A DNA stretch of 64,000 nt from an uncultured Massilia sp. GTDB lineage: Bacteria > Pseudomonadota > Gammaproteobacteria > Burkholderiales > Burkholderiaceae_D. Below, piece by piece: positions 23,869 to 36,391 of the stretch. Each line of letters starts with the position of its first letter. Positions within the stretch are counted from its first letter, which is position 1. The notes under the pieces are model-generated. The model saw only the letters and a list, made by a program, of their open reading frames with translations, did not search any database and was not told where the DNA came from. The stretch spans positions 1-64,000 of the forward strand of contig CAJYXO010000123.1 in NCBI GenBank assembly GCA_913778765.1. Direction: 5' to 3'. The position numbers and the translations under genes were made by a program.

Positions 23869-24909
23869 GTGTCGACGATCAAGGACGTAGCACGCATGGC
23901 CGGTGTGGGCCTGGGAACCGCGTCGCGCGTGGTGCGCGGCAAGGGCTCGGTGTCGCCGGCCAAGCTGGAACGGGTGCGCCAGGCCATCGACGCGCTGGGC
24001 TACCGGCCTTCGCACGCGGCGCGCTCGCTGCTGTACGGGACCAGCCGCATGATCGGCGTCTACATTCCCCTGATGTCCGGCACCTTCTACACCGCCATGC
24101 TGCAGATCGTCGACGCCGAACTGCGCGCCGCCGGCCTGCACATGATGGTCGCCTTCGGCATCGCGCGGGAGAACGCGCGCGAGCAGGCCGTCGACGGCGT
24201 CGGCTTCCTGCTGGAGCGCGGCTGCGACGGCGTCATCGTGCTCACCAGCCCGATGCTGGAAGAGGACCTGGCGCGCCTGGGTCCGAAGCGCGACAGGCTG
24301 GTGCTGCTCAACCACGGCTTCGACAGCATCCCCGAACAATGCTTCACGGTCGACCACCGCCTCGGCGGCCGGCTGGCGGCGCGCGCGCTGCTGGACCACG
24401 CGCACCGCGAGATCGCCGTGATCGCCGGCCCGGCCGGCGTGGCCGACAACATCGACCGCATGCAGGGCTTCATGCAGGAACTGCGCGAGGCCGGCATCGA
24501 CACCGGCAGCCTGTGGATGGCGGAACGCGATTTTTCATCGGGCGGCGGCTGGTCCGCGGCCGAAGAGCTTCTGGCGTCGGGGCGGCATTTCAGCGCCGTG
24601 TTCTGCGCCAACGACGAGATGGCGCTGGGCGCGCTGTCCTGCTTCCACGAAGCCGGCATCCGCGTGCCGCAGGACGTGTCGGTGATCGGCTACGACGACG
24701 TGCCCAGCGCGGCCTACTCGGCGCCGCGCCTGACTTCCGTGCACATTCCCTGGCGCGAGATGACCCGCAGCGGGGTCGCCGCGCTGCTCAAGCTTTGCTA
24801 TGGCTTCGACCGGCCGCTGACGCGGACTTTTCCGGTCAGCGTGAGCCTGCGGGCGTCGCTGGCGCGGCCAAGCACCCGTCGTTCCCGCGCAAGCGGGAAT
24901 CCATGCTGA
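23869..24909 (+). CDS. LacI-family transcriptional regulator of the GH30 cluster
   Basis: 346 residues from GTG 23869, preceded by GGGGAGGGGA. N-terminal HTH S-T-I-K-D-V-A-R-M-A-G-V-G-L-G-T-A-S-R-V with the hinge segment RPSHAARSLLYG, then a periplasmic-binding-protein-like effector domain (MIGVYIPLMSGTFY, CDGVIVLTSP, SVIGYDDVPSAAYSAPRLTSVHIP). It most likely represses the GH30/TonB genes through the TTGGCAACGTTTCCAA sites until a sugar ligand binds. The last ~12 residues (STRRSRASGNPC) are encoded by a dispersed palindromic repeat, so the original C-terminus was probably replaced or extended. Confidence 0.9.
   Translation: MSTIKDVARMAGVGLGTASRVVRGKGSVSPAKLERVRQAIDALGYRPSHAARSLLYGTSRMIGVYIPLMSGTFYTAMLQIVDAELRAAGLHMMVAFGIARENAREQAVDGVGFLLERGCDGVIVLTSPMLEEDLARLGPKRDRLVLLNHGFDSIPEQCFTVDHRLGGRLAARALLDHAHREIAVIAGPAGVADNIDRMQGFMQELREAGIDTGSLWMAERDFSSGGGWSAAEELLASGRHFSAVFCANDEMALGALSCFHEAGIRVPQDVSVIGYDDVPSAAYSAPRLTSVHIPWREMTRSGVAALLKLCYGFDRPLTRTFPVSVSLRASLARPSTRRSRASGNPC
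24881..24900. repeat. REP/dRS3-like palindromic repeat at the end of the LacI gene
   Basis: GTTCCCGCGCAAGCGGGAAT, flanked by CGTC and CCA. This is the CGTCATTCCCGCG..CGGGAATCCA type of dispersed palindrome known from beta-proteobacteria and Neisseria (dRS3-like). It forms a hairpin and overlaps the last codons of the regulator gene. Confidence 0.6.
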
Positions 24910-25031
24910 AGCGCGGAACCCGGCTGGTGCGCAGCAACGCGAACTGACAGGTTTCGGAGGCGATCCTCATGATCGCTGACCGCCGTCGCCGCGATTTGTG
25001 ACTGGCGCGCACAAATGTCGCGCGCGGGGCT

Positions 25032-26291
25032 TCAGTGTCCGGTCAGCAGATCCGCACGCGGATAGCCCCAGCCCGGCACCGGACGCGGGCAGGGCTGGGC
25101 ATTCGCCGCGCCATAGGCCATGGTCGAGAAGTTGCGGCTGCCAGGTTCGCCCCAGCGCACATCGGTGGCCACGCCATCCGCCAGCGAGGGCGCGCGGGCG
25201 AAGCGCAGCCAGGCGTTCACGCGGCAATCCGCCGCGGCCAGCGAGCGCAGGGCGGCCACCGGCGCGTGGTCCTCCGCCTGCCAGGCGATCCGCGGCGGCG
25301 CATCTTCGAGCGCCGGGCCGGCGATGCGCGCCGGGCAGTGCGACACCGGCGCCAGCCGCGGCGCGAGGCTCAGCATGCCGCGCCGCAGGTGCACGGCGCC
25401 GTTGCCGCCCGCGCCGCTGCGGGCCACGGTGACGAACGACCAGCACAGCGGATTGGCCGGGTAGGCCGACAGCGCCGTGTCGAGCAGGCGCTCGCCGGCG
25501 TCGATGCGCTTGATTTCCGCGGCGACGATCGCGCGCGCCTGCTGCAGGGCCAGCGCCTGCACGCCGACGAAGGCCAGCGAAGCGGCCAGGCCGGCGCTCA
25601 AGGCGATGCGTCCGCGTTCCGCGCGGGCTGCGCCGTGGTGTTCGTCGTTGCGGCGCTGCAGCCATGCCAGGCCGAGGCCGAGCGCCAGCAGGCCCGCCAG
25701 CGAGCCCCACTGCAGGAAGCCGAGCAGGGTCGCGCCCAGCGGCACCAGCGTGATCACGCCCAGCCACAGCCGGCGCAGCGCGGGGCGCCGCACCAGCGCG
25801 GCCAGCGGCACGCCGAAGCCGATCCAGAACACCGGCTCGACGATGAAGACCAGGTCGCCGTAGTACCAGTTCGGGTCCAGCGGCCAGAAAGGATGCACGC
25901 CATAGACGTTGAGGCCGTCCATGCCGAGATGCAGCAGCAGGCCGGCGCCGGCCGCCAGCAGGGCGCCGCGGCGCGCGCCGGCGCTGTCGCGCAGCAGGCG
26001 CCGCGCTGCCGGCCACAGCAGCCAGACCAGGGCCAGCAGCAGCAGGGCTTCGCCGACGGCCGCCAGCAGCGTGTGCGTGTGGCCGCGGTGATGCAGCAGA
26101 TAACCGAGCGGCGGGCCGAGCAGGGGCGTCAGCACCAGGTCGAGATCGGGGAAATTGCTGGCCAGGCAGCCGACGACGAGCAGCATGCGGGAACGGATGC
26201 GCGCGCGGTCCTGGTCCGGTTCGGCCGGCAGGCTGCGGTCGATCAGGGCGCCGACGCCGAGGCCGACGACGGAGTGGGTCAGATTGTCCAT
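25032..26291 (-). CDS. Membrane-bound metal-dependent hydrolase (YdjM-type, PF04307)
   Basis: 419 residues. N-terminus MDNLTHSVVGLGVGALIDRS with A-S-N-F-P-D-L-D (metal-binding Asp pair) and H-H-R-G-H-T-H-T, followed by several TM helices and H-L-G-M-D-G-L-N-V-Y-G. This is the standard layout of the 'membrane-bound metal-dependent hydrolase' family whose Escherichia coli member is YdjM. The C-terminal ~170 residues are an extra periplasmic or soluble extension. Substrate unknown. It lies 34 bases after the phosphopantetheinyl-transferase gene on the same strand and could be in its transcript. Confidence 0.8.
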   Translation of the reverse strand: MDNLTHSVVGLGVGALIDRSLPAEPDQDRARIRSRMLLVVGCLASNFPDLDLVLTPLLGPPLGYLLHHRGHTHTLLAAVGEALLLLALVWLLWPAARRLLRDSAGARRGALLAAGAGLLLHLGMDGLNVYGVHPFWPLDPNWYYGDLVFIVEPVFWIGFGVPLAALVRRPALRRLWLGVITLVPLGATLLGFLQWGSLAGLLALGLGLAWLQRRNDEHHGAARAERGRIALSAGLAASLAFVGVQALALQQARAIVAAEIKRIDAGERLLDTALSAYPANPLCWSFVTVARSGAGGNGAVHLRRGMLSLAPRLAPVSHCPARIAGPALEDAPPRIAWQAEDHAPVAALRSLAAADCRVNAWLRFARAPSLADGVATDVRWGEPGSRNFSTMAYGAANAQPCPRPVPGWGYPRADLLTGH

Positions 26292-26325
26292 TCTGCAATC
26301 TTACCCGGAATACATTGAGCGCGGA

Positions 26326-27027
26326 TCAGTAAGGCAGGGCGAGTGCGCCGACGTAGCCTTCCGGCAGGACGAGCGGCAGGCAGGGGCAGCTTGCCAGTGC
26401 GCGGTCGCCGGTGGCGCGCCATTCCGTGAGTTCGCGGCCCAGGTACTTCAGGCGCGCCTCGCGCTCGGTCCAGGCGCGCGCGAAGGCCGGCGCGCGCGCG
26501 GTCGCGGGCAGGGCGGCCAGCCGCGCCGCCGTCTCGGGGCCGAGGTAGTCGCGCGCCACCGCCTCCCAGTCCGGAATGTCGAGGATCCGCGTGACGTCGA
26601 TGCCGACCGGCCCGTGCAGGGAAATGGCCGCCACCGAGAGCTCGCCGTCGTGGCTGATCGCGAGCCAGGCCCGGCGCGGGTCGGCGGGGAGCTCGAGCAA
26701 TGCCCAGGGCGCCTCCCCGGGCTCGGCATGCAGGACGATGCGGTGCGGCGGCAGTCCGCTCAGCGCGGACAGGGCATCGGCGATGGCGGCGCGGATGGCA
26801 AGGCGGGCCTGCCCGCGCTCGCCCGGACCCCGGATGCCGATGACCGCGACGGCTGCTTCTTCGCCCAGTTCTGCAACTAACCGACAAGAGACGACGGGAG
26901 ACGCGAAACCCAAACCCGCGCCGCCAGCGCCGCCGGCCACCGGATCGCCGGCCGCCGGATCGCCGGCCGCCGGATCGCCGGCCGCACGCACCGGCATCCA
27001 CTGCACAGGAATGACGAGCTCGCCCAT
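26326..27027 (-). CDS. 4'-phosphopantetheinyl transferase (Sfp/holo-ACP synthase type)
   Basis: 233 residues from ATG 27027. Superfamily motifs: L-A-I-S-H-D-G-E-L-S-V-A-A, G-P-V-G-I-D-V-T-R-I (Mg-binding Asp) and W-T-E-R-E-A-R-L-K-Y-L-G (matching W-x-x-K/R-E-A-x-x-K). The enzyme transfers 4'-phosphopantetheine from CoA to a carrier-protein serine. The NRPS-like gene ends 20 bases upstream on the same strand, and Ser572 of its carrier domain is the obvious target. The N-terminal region contains a five-residue in-frame repeat (GDPAA) from a 15-base tandem repeat. Somewhat degenerate but the key acidic residues are present. Confidence 0.85.
   Translation of the reverse strand: MGELVIPVQWMPVRAAGDPAAGDPAAGDPVAGGAGGAGLGFASPVVSCRLVAELGEEAAVAVIGIRGPGERGQARLAIRAAIADALSALSGLPPHRIVLHAEPGEAPWALLELPADPRRAWLAISHDGELSVAAISLHGPVGIDVTRILDIPDWEAVARDYLGPETAARLAALPATARAPAFARAWTEREARLKYLGRELTEWRATGDRALASCPCLPLVLPEGYVGALALPY
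26940..26984. repeat. Three perfect copies of a 15-base tandem repeat
   Basis: Unit CCGGATCGCCGGCCG, three times head to tail within the phosphopantetheinyl-transferase gene. It encodes an in-frame Gly-Asp-Pro-Ala-Ala/Val repeat, so copy-number change would not shift the frame. Confidence 0.9.
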
Positions 27028-27047
27028 CCGCTGGTCCTCGAGTCCGC

Positions 27048-31073
<4,026 letters not shown>

Positions 31074-31200
31074 CGACGGCAGATGAGGGCAAACAGGTGG
31101 GCAAACAAGAGCAGGCACATGGGCGCAGCGTACAACATTTTGCGATTGTTCAGAGGTGCATTAACGCTTTTTTATCTGGCCGCACGATTCGGCTTCACTT

Positions 31201-31241
31201 TTGATCTACATCAAGGACTTTAGTTTCCGTGCGTCTATACA
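31201..31241 (+). promoter_or_regulatory. FNR box and promoter of the PAS chemoreceptor gene
   Basis: TTGATCTACATCAA (31201-31214) is a perfect TTGAT-N4-ATCAA Fnr/Anr site. A -10-like TATACA lies at 31236-31241, putting the box centre close to -41 from the expected start, the class II activation position. The gene starts at GTG 31287 after AAGGAG. The divergent NRPS-like gene starts 128 bases on the other side and could also be affected. Confidence 0.85.
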
Positions 31242-31286
31242 ATCGGCCCTGAAAAAATTGCTTTTGGGAAATCAAGGAGTTCCGTC

Positions 31287-32825
31287 GTGCGCACCAACCT
31301 GCCGGTCACCGGCATCGAAACCATCCTCCAGGACGGCCAGTCCATCGTCTCCAAGACCGACACCAAGGGCCGCATCACCTACGTCAACCCCAGCTTCGTC
31401 GAAGTCAGCGGTTTCAGCGAAGAAGAGCTGATCGGCAAGGCCCACAACATCGTGCGCCACCCGGACATGCCGCCCGAGGCCTTCGCCGACCTGTGGCAGA
31501 CGCTCAAGGCCGGCCTGCCCTGGACCGGCACGATCAAGAACCGCTGCAAGGACGGAGGCTTCTACTGGGTGGTGGCGAACGTCGTGCCGGTCCGGGAGAA
31601 CGGCGCGACGGTCGGCTACATGTCGGTGCGCACCCGTCCCACGCGCGAGCAGGTGAAGGAAGCCGAAGAACTCTACCGGCGCCTGCGCGCGGGCGAGGCC
31701 AGGGGCGTGACGATCCGCCGCGGCGCCGCCGTCGGCACCGGCTGGCCGCAGCGCCTGCTGGCCCTGCGCCGCCTGCCGCTGGGACGGCGCCTGGGCTTGA
31801 TGCTGGGCGCCCAGGCGGCGCTGCTGGCGGCGCTCGCCGGGGCGGTCGACGGCGCGGCGTGGCGGCTGCTGGCCGGCGCCGGCGCTTTGCTCACGCTGCT
31901 GGCCTGGCATGAACTCCAGCGCGGGATCGTGCGCCCGCTCCGCCACGCCGAGGACGCGGTGTACGCGCTGGCCGGCGGTGACCTTTCGCACACGCCGCCA
32001 CCCGGACGCGACGACGAAGTCGGGCATCTGCTGCTGGCCCTGCGCCAGCTGAAGGTCAACCTGACCGCCATCGTCGGCGACGTGCGCGCCAACGTCGGCG
32101 CCATCGAAGCCGCCACGCGCGACATCGCGGCCGGCAACCGGGACCTGGCGCGCCGCACCGAGTCCCAGGCCGCCAGCCTGGAACAGACCGCTGCCAGCCT
32201 GGCCCAGGTGGCGGCGGCGGCCGGCAGCAACACCGACAGCGCGGTGCGCGCGGACGCCCTGGTCGGCGCGGCATCGAGCGTGGCCGGGCGCGGCGGCGCG
32301 GCGGTGCAGCAGGTCGGCGCGACCATGGGCCAGATCAGCGGCTCGGCCACCCGCATCGTCGACAGCATCGGCCTGATCGACGGCATCGCCTTCCAGACCA
32401 ATCTCCTGGCGCTGAACGCGGCCGTCGAAGCGGCGCGCGCCGGCGAGCAGGGGCGCGGCTTTGCGGTGGTGGCCGGCGAAGTGCGCTCGCTGGCCCAGCG
32501 CTCGGCCGGCGCGGCCAAGGAGATCAAGCTGCTGATCGAGGATTCGGTCGAGAAGATCGTGCAGGGTGACCACCTGGTCGGCGCCGCCGGCCAGACCATG
32601 CGCGAAGTCGTCGCCTCGGTGCAGGACGCGGCGCAGATCATGCGCGGCATCACGCTGGCCTCGCGCGAGCAGCACGGCGGCATCGCCGAGGTCGACGCCG
32701 CCATGCACGCGCTGGACGGGATCACGCGCGAGAATGCGGCGCTGGTGGAGCAGGCCGCGGCGGCGTCGGGCAGCGTGGCGGAGCAGGCGGCTCACCTGTC
32801 GCGGGCCTTGTCGGTGTTCAGTTGA
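31287..32825 (+). CDS. PAS-domain methyl-accepting chemotaxis protein (Aer-like aerotaxis receptor)
   Basis: 512 residues from GTG 31287 with AAGGAG nine bases upstream. N-terminal PAS domain (about 10-110) with [21 protein letters not shown] and [14 protein letters not shown] and [12 protein letters not shown], as in FAD-binding Aer proteins. A hydrophobic hairpin at about 170-205, a HAMP-like region, then the signalling domain with [20 protein letters not shown] and [14 protein letters not shown]. No periplasmic domain. It should steer swimming by redox or oxygen state through CheA/CheW. The FNR box upstream suggests it is made when oxygen is low. Confidence 0.92.
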   Translation: MRTNLPVTGIETILQDGQSIVSKTDTKGRITYVNPSFVEVSGFSEEELIGKAHNIVRHPDMPPEAFADLWQTLKAGLPWTGTIKNRCKDGGFYWVVANVVPVRENGATVGYMSVRTRPTREQVKEAEELYRRLRAGEARGVTIRRGAAVGTGWPQRLLALRRLPLGRRLGLMLGAQAALLAALAGAVDGAAWRLLAGAGALLTLLAWHELQRGIVRPLRHAEDAVYALAGGDLSHTPPPGRDDEVGHLLLALRQLKVNLTAIVGDVRANVGAIEAATRDIAAGNRDLARRTESQAASLEQTAASLAQVAAAAGSNTDSAVRADALVGAASSVAGRGGAAVQQVGATMGQISGSATRIVDSIGLIDGIAFQTNLLALNAAVEAARAGEQGRGFAVVAGEVRSLAQRSAGAAKEIKLLIEDSVEKIVQGDHLVGAAGQTMREVVASVQDAAQIMRGITLASREQHGGIAEVDAAMHALDGITRENAALVEQAAAASGSVAEQAAHLSRALSVFS

Positions 32826-32918
32826 CCCCGGTGTTGTTAGCGTTACCGCTGGGAGCGGACGCTGCCACTGACCACCGGGGTCAGAGTCCCTTTGACCCCA
32901 ACACCGGACTCTGACCCC
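32823..32918. repeat. Compound inverted-repeat element (GGGGTCAGAGTCC family)
   Basis: Two overlapping hairpins: TGACCCCGGTG (32823-32833) with CACCGGGGTCA (32873-32883), and GGGGTCAGAGTCC (32877-32889) with GGACTCTGACCCC (32906-32918). Sequences of the GGGGTCAGAGTCC type recur in Oxalobacteraceae intergenic regions as REP-like elements. It occupies the space between two convergent genes and could terminate both transcripts. Confidence 0.7.
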
Positions 32919-32937
32919 TCTTATGACCCCTCGCCCC

Positions 32938-33336
32938 CTACATCGACGGCCCGCGCCCCGTATGCTGCTCCTTCTCGATCCGCTCCTGGCACTGGATGCA
33001 GGTCTGGACCGTGGGCGTGGCCAGCAGGCGCTGTTCCGGGATCTCGCAACCGCAGGACACGCAGACGCCGTAGCCGCCCGCTTCGAGCCGGCCGATGGCG
33101 GCGTCGATCTCGTGCAGCAGGTTGGACTCGTGCTCGGCCAGGTGCTCTTCGTTATGGCTCAGCATTTCGCCGGCCGGGGCGTCGTCGTTCGAGCCCATGT
33201 GGGCCATCGGCGAGATCGCCGGGCGGTCGTCGGTGTTGCCGTCGGTGCGGGCGCGGATGGCGGTCAGCATGTCTTCACGGCTCTTGCGCAGGCGCTTGCC
33301 GAGGTCGGCGTGCAGTTCGGAGGAGATGGGCGGCAT
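32938..33336 (-). CDS. DksA/TraR-family zinc-finger protein
   Basis: 132 residues from ATG 33336 with AGAGGA upstream. N-terminal helical coiled coil (ELHADLGKRLRKSREDMLTAI), an acidic middle (SHNEEHLAEHESNLLHEIDAAIGRLEAG), then the zinc finger Y-G-V-C-V-S-C-G-C-E-I-P...T-C-I-Q-C-Q with both Cys pairs. DksA-type proteins enter the RNA polymerase secondary channel; short members such as this resemble TraR/YbiI rather than canonical DksA (~150 residues). Expressed divergently from the pyridoxamine-oxidase-like gene across 153 bases. Confidence 0.85.
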   Translation of the reverse strand: MPPISSELHADLGKRLRKSREDMLTAIRARTDGNTDDRPAISPMAHMGSNDDAPAGEMLSHNEEHLAEHESNLLHEIDAAIGRLEAGGYGVCVSCGCEIPEQRLLATPTVQTCIQCQERIEKEQHTGRGPSM

Positions 33337-33489
33337 GGGAATTCCTCTCTGATCGTGGTCTTCTTTCAGTCTAAACGATAGCGGCAAGACCTTGCGCCGC
33401 ATTGCCCTTCGGTTCGCGAGAGCACAGACCGGCGGCCCGGCAAGCGCAAGACTGAGCGCATCGGCCATCCCGGCCTTCGCGAGGAATCC

Positions 33490-34026
33490 ATGGACTCGAT
33501 CAACCAGCAGCAACCCGAACAGAACCGCCGCGATCTCGACGGCATGGACGCCGTGAAGCGCGTCAAGGACATGGTGGACGACGCCAAGTCCTGTTTCTTC
33601 ACCACCGAGGGCGCCATCGGCCCCAGCCGCGGCGTGCGGCCGATGAGCGTGCGCGAGGTCGACGATGCCGGCAGCATCTGGTTCCTGAGCGCCAGCGACA
33701 GCCACAAGAACCGCGAGCTGGCCGCCAGCCCGGCCGTCACCCTGCATTTCCAGGCCAGCGCCCATGCCGGCTTTCTCGAACTGGAAGGCCGCGCCGACGT
33801 GCTGGTCGACCGCGCGCGCATCAAGGACCTGTGGAACTTCATGCTGCGCACCTGGTTCACGGAAGGCGAGGACGATCCGCGCATCACGGTGATCCGCTTC
33901 GTGCCGGAGCGCGGCTACTACTGGGACAACAAGCATGGCGAGGCCGTCGCCGGCGCCAAGATGGCGGTCGGCGCGGCGATCGGCAAGACGCTCGACGACT
34001 CGATCGAGGGCACGCTGCGCTTTTGA
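33490..34026 (+). CDS. Pyridoxamine-5'-phosphate-oxidase-like flavin protein (general stress protein 26 type)
   Basis: 178 residues, ATG 33490 with GAGGAA upstream. The split-barrel flavin-binding pattern is visible: CFFTTEGAIGPSRGVRPMSV, G-S-I-W-F-L-S-A-S-D-S-H-K-N-R-E-L, VTLHFQASAHAGFLELEGRADVL and WFTEGEDDPRITVIRFVPERGYYWD. This matches the bacterial 'general stress protein 26' group, which binds FMN or F420-like cofactors with unknown physiological substrate. It probably has a stress role, inferred from the family only. Confidence 0.85.
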   Translation: MDSINQQQPEQNRRDLDGMDAVKRVKDMVDDAKSCFFTTEGAIGPSRGVRPMSVREVDDAGSIWFLSASDSHKNRELAASPAVTLHFQASAHAGFLELEGRADVLVDRARIKDLWNFMLRTWFTEGEDDPRITVIRFVPERGYYWDNKHGEAVAGAKMAVGAAIGKTLDDSIEGTLRF

Positions 34027-34106
34027 CCGCTTGCAGGGCGGAGTTGGGCGGCCATTTTCATCTTTTCCATGATAAATTTCTCAGAGTCAAATTGGAAGAG
34101 AGAGAC

Positions 34107-35975
34107 ATGCCTTACACCCCCACGCGCGTCCTGCGCACCACGATTGCGTCGCTGTTCCTCCCACTGGCCCTGGGCGCGCTTGCGCCGCAGGCTGCTGCGG
34201 CCGACAACCCGGCAAAAGCCGGCAAGGCTGTAAAAGCCGCCAAACCGGCGGCCGGCGCCGCCGCCGTCAAGCCGAACAAGGCCTTCGACACCTGGGCCGA
34301 CCGCTTTGCCGCGGACTGGGTCCGTGCCAACCCGCAGCTGGCCACGTCGACCCAGTATTTCGAAGGCGCCGAACAGGAAGCCCTCGATCGCCAGCTGACG
34401 CCGCAGACCCGCGAGCAGCGCCAGAAGATGGTGGCGCTGGCGAAGACCGGCGTCGCGCGCCTGGATGCCTTCCTGGCCGGCCCGCTGAGCGAGGAACAGC
34501 GCACCTCGGCCGCGGTGATGCGCTGGAGCCTGGCGAACACCGTCGCCAGCGAACCCTTCGAAGACTACAGCTTCGTGTTCAACCAGTTCAGCGGGGTGCA
34601 GGTGGGCCTGGTTAACTTCATGACCAACACCCATCCGCTGCGCCGCGCATCGGACCTGAGCAGCTACATGGCGCGCCTCGACCAGGTCGGCCAGCGCATC
34701 GACGAAGCGCTGGTGCGCGCGAAGGAAGCGGCCGACAAGGGCATGCTGCCGCCGCGCTTCATCCTCGAGCGCGCGCAGTACCAGGTCGACCTGTTCCTGA
34801 AGCCGGACGCCGGCCAGAACGTGCTGGTGACGACCCTCGACCAGCGCCTCGCCAAACTGTCCGACGTGCCGGAAGCGGCGCGCGCCAAGGCGGTATCGGG
34901 CGCCGCTCGCATCGTCGAGGAGAAGATCCGCCCGGCCTACCGCCGCGTGCAGGCCTTCATGGCCGGGATTCATCCGCGGACCGACGACACCGCCGGCATC
35001 TCGCGCCTGCCGGGCGGGCTCGACGCCTACCAGCAGGCCCTCCGGACCTATACCGGCACCAGCCTGACCGCGGCCCGGATCCACGAGATCGGCCTGCGCG
35101 AAGTCGCCCGCATCGAAGGCGAGATGGATCGCCACCTGAGCTCGCTCGGCTATGCAGAAGGCTCGATCGAACAGCGCATGAAGCAGCTGGATGCCAGCTT
35201 CCAGCCGAAAGGCGAGGGGGATCCGCGTCCCGAGCTGCTGAAAAAGTACGCGGCGATGGTGGCGGACGCCGAACAGCGCAGCAATGCCATCTTCAACCTG
35301 AAGCCGCGCGCCCCGGTCGAGGTGCGCCGCGAGCCGCCGCTGACCGAGCCGTCGGCCGCCGCCCACTACACGCTGCCGGCGCCGGACGGCAGCCGTCCCG
35401 GCATCTTCTGGGTGCCGATGCGCGGCCCGGACTTCGACATGATCCGCATGCGCAGCCTGTCCTATCACGAGGCGGTGCCCGGCCACCACTTCCAGCTCGC
35501 GATCCAGCAGGAACGGACCGACCTGCCGAAATTCCGCGCCCAGCGCATCTTCGGCGGCGGCAGCGCCCACAGCGAAGGCTGGGGCCTGTACGCCGAACGG
35601 CTGGCGGTGGAGCAGGGCTGGTACGACGGCGACGTCCCCGGCCTGCTCGGCGCGCTGGGCTCGGAGCTGTTCCGCGCGCGTCGCCTGGTGGTGGATACCG
35701 GCCTCCATACCAAGGGCTGGACCCGCCAGCAGGCGATCGACTACGGCATCGGCGCCCAGGAAGTGGAGCGCTACGTGGCCTGGCCGGGGCAGGCGAACGC
35801 CTACATGGTCGGCATGCTGCGCATCCTCGAACTGCGCGACCAGGCCAGGCGCGAGCTGGGCGACAGGTTCTCGCTCCCGGCCTTCCACGATGTGGTGCTG
35901 AAGAACGGGTCGGTGCCGCTGGATGTGCTGGGGGAGATCGTGCAGCGCTGGATTGCGCGGCAGAAGCAGGCGTGA
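34107..35975 (+). CDS. DUF885-family secreted zinc metallopeptidase
   Basis: 622 residues from ATG 34107, with GGAAGAG upstream. Signal peptide TTIASLFLPLALGALAPQAAA-A, then a Lys/Ala-rich linker. The zinc site is H-E-A-V-P-G-H-H in the C-terminal third, with S-A-H-S-E-G-W-G-L-Y-A-E-R-L supplying the glutamate. These motifs and the ~600-residue length are standard for DUF885 proteins, predicted periplasmic carboxypeptidase-like enzymes. No operon partner: a 416-base gap follows. Confidence 0.9.
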   Translation: MPYTPTRVLRTTIASLFLPLALGALAPQAAAADNPAKAGKAVKAAKPAAGAAAVKPNKAFDTWADRFAADWVRANPQLATSTQYFEGAEQEALDRQLTPQTREQRQKMVALAKTGVARLDAFLAGPLSEEQRTSAAVMRWSLANTVASEPFEDYSFVFNQFSGVQVGLVNFMTNTHPLRRASDLSSYMARLDQVGQRIDEALVRAKEAADKGMLPPRFILERAQYQVDLFLKPDAGQNVLVTTLDQRLAKLSDVPEAARAKAVSGAARIVEEKIRPAYRRVQAFMAGIHPRTDDTAGISRLPGGLDAYQQALRTYTGTSLTAARIHEIGLREVARIEGEMDRHLSSLGYAEGSIEQRMKQLDASFQPKGEGDPRPELLKKYAAMVADAEQRSNAIFNLKPRAPVEVRREPPLTEPSAAAHYTLPAPDGSRPGIFWVPMRGPDFDMIRMRSLSYHEAVPGHHFQLAIQQERTDLPKFRAQRIFGGGSAHSEGWGLYAERLAVEQGWYDGDVPGLLGALGSELFRARRLVVDTGLHTKGWTRQQAIDYGIGAQEVERYVAWPGQANAYMVGMLRILELRDQARRELGDRFSLPAFHDVVLKNGSVPLDVLGEIVQRWIARQKQA

Positions 35976-36124
35976 TCGCGCAGGCATGTGCAAGCTGCGC
36001 TCGCAAGTCGTTCTCCCGGCGCCGGCGCTCATCGAGCCATTACTGCCGGGCGTGGGGTGTGCCGTCCGCCTCTGCGAGACAGAACCTCGCTAGGTGATCG
36101 ATGCGCTTCGCTATCTGGTGCGTT

Positions 36125-36262
36125 CTAATTGTGAATATGGACGGTGCCTTCGGCGTCGTGCTTGGTCTGTAGAGTCAGGTCGGCTTCCACGTACACCTGC
36201 GGCGCCTGGGGCGGCCAGGGTTGAATTTTTACAGGCAACCACACGTCCTTACGCAAAAAACC
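36125..36262 (-). other. Possible C-terminal remnant of a lost gene, in a 416-base gap
   Basis: The gap 35976-36391 holds no intact gene. On the minus strand a frame ending at TAG 36125-36127 reads about 45 residues with protein-like composition (FLRKDVWLPVKIQPWPPQAP, then QVYVEADLTLQTKHDAEGTV) but has no convincing start. It may be the tail of a gene truncated when the AT-rich segment to the right was acquired. GC content falls sharply from about base 36230 onward. Confidence 0.25.
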
Positions 36263-36286
36263 AACAATTACCTACAATTTTTTTAA

Positions 36287-36358
36287 TTGACAGGATCAGT
36301 GAATTTCTATCGTTTATTCTCATGTACCCTGCATAGACCGATTGCGAAAAATTTCGCA
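36287..36358 (+). promoter_or_regulatory. Candidate promoter and palindrome before the M91-like peptidase gene
   Basis: A -35-like TTGACA at 36287-36292 with a weak TATCGT at 36308-36313, then the perfect palindrome TGCGAAA-AA-TTTCGCA (36343-36358), 34 bases before the gene start. The palindrome could be an operator, but no regulator is encoded nearby. Confidence 0.35.
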
Positions 36359-36391
36359 TTTTAAATCGTTAAGTCAATACAAGGGGAGCAA

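Noticed and set aside
9257-24000. Very long reading frames antisense to real genes, such as 11259-15233 (+), 19597-22350 (-) and the 5' part of 15587-19411 (-)
   Set aside because: They lie opposite genes with clear domains. Their translations are Arg/Ala/Gly/His-rich without motifs, as expected for third-position GC bias in high-GC DNA.
24955-24980. GCGATC-CTCAT-GATCGC hairpin after the LacI gene as a terminator
   Set aside because: A possible stem of 6 bases but without a T-run on either strand; too weak to annotate.
26938-26986. CRISPR-like repeat
   Set aside because: Three directly abutting 15-base units inside a coding region with no spacers and no cas genes nearby.
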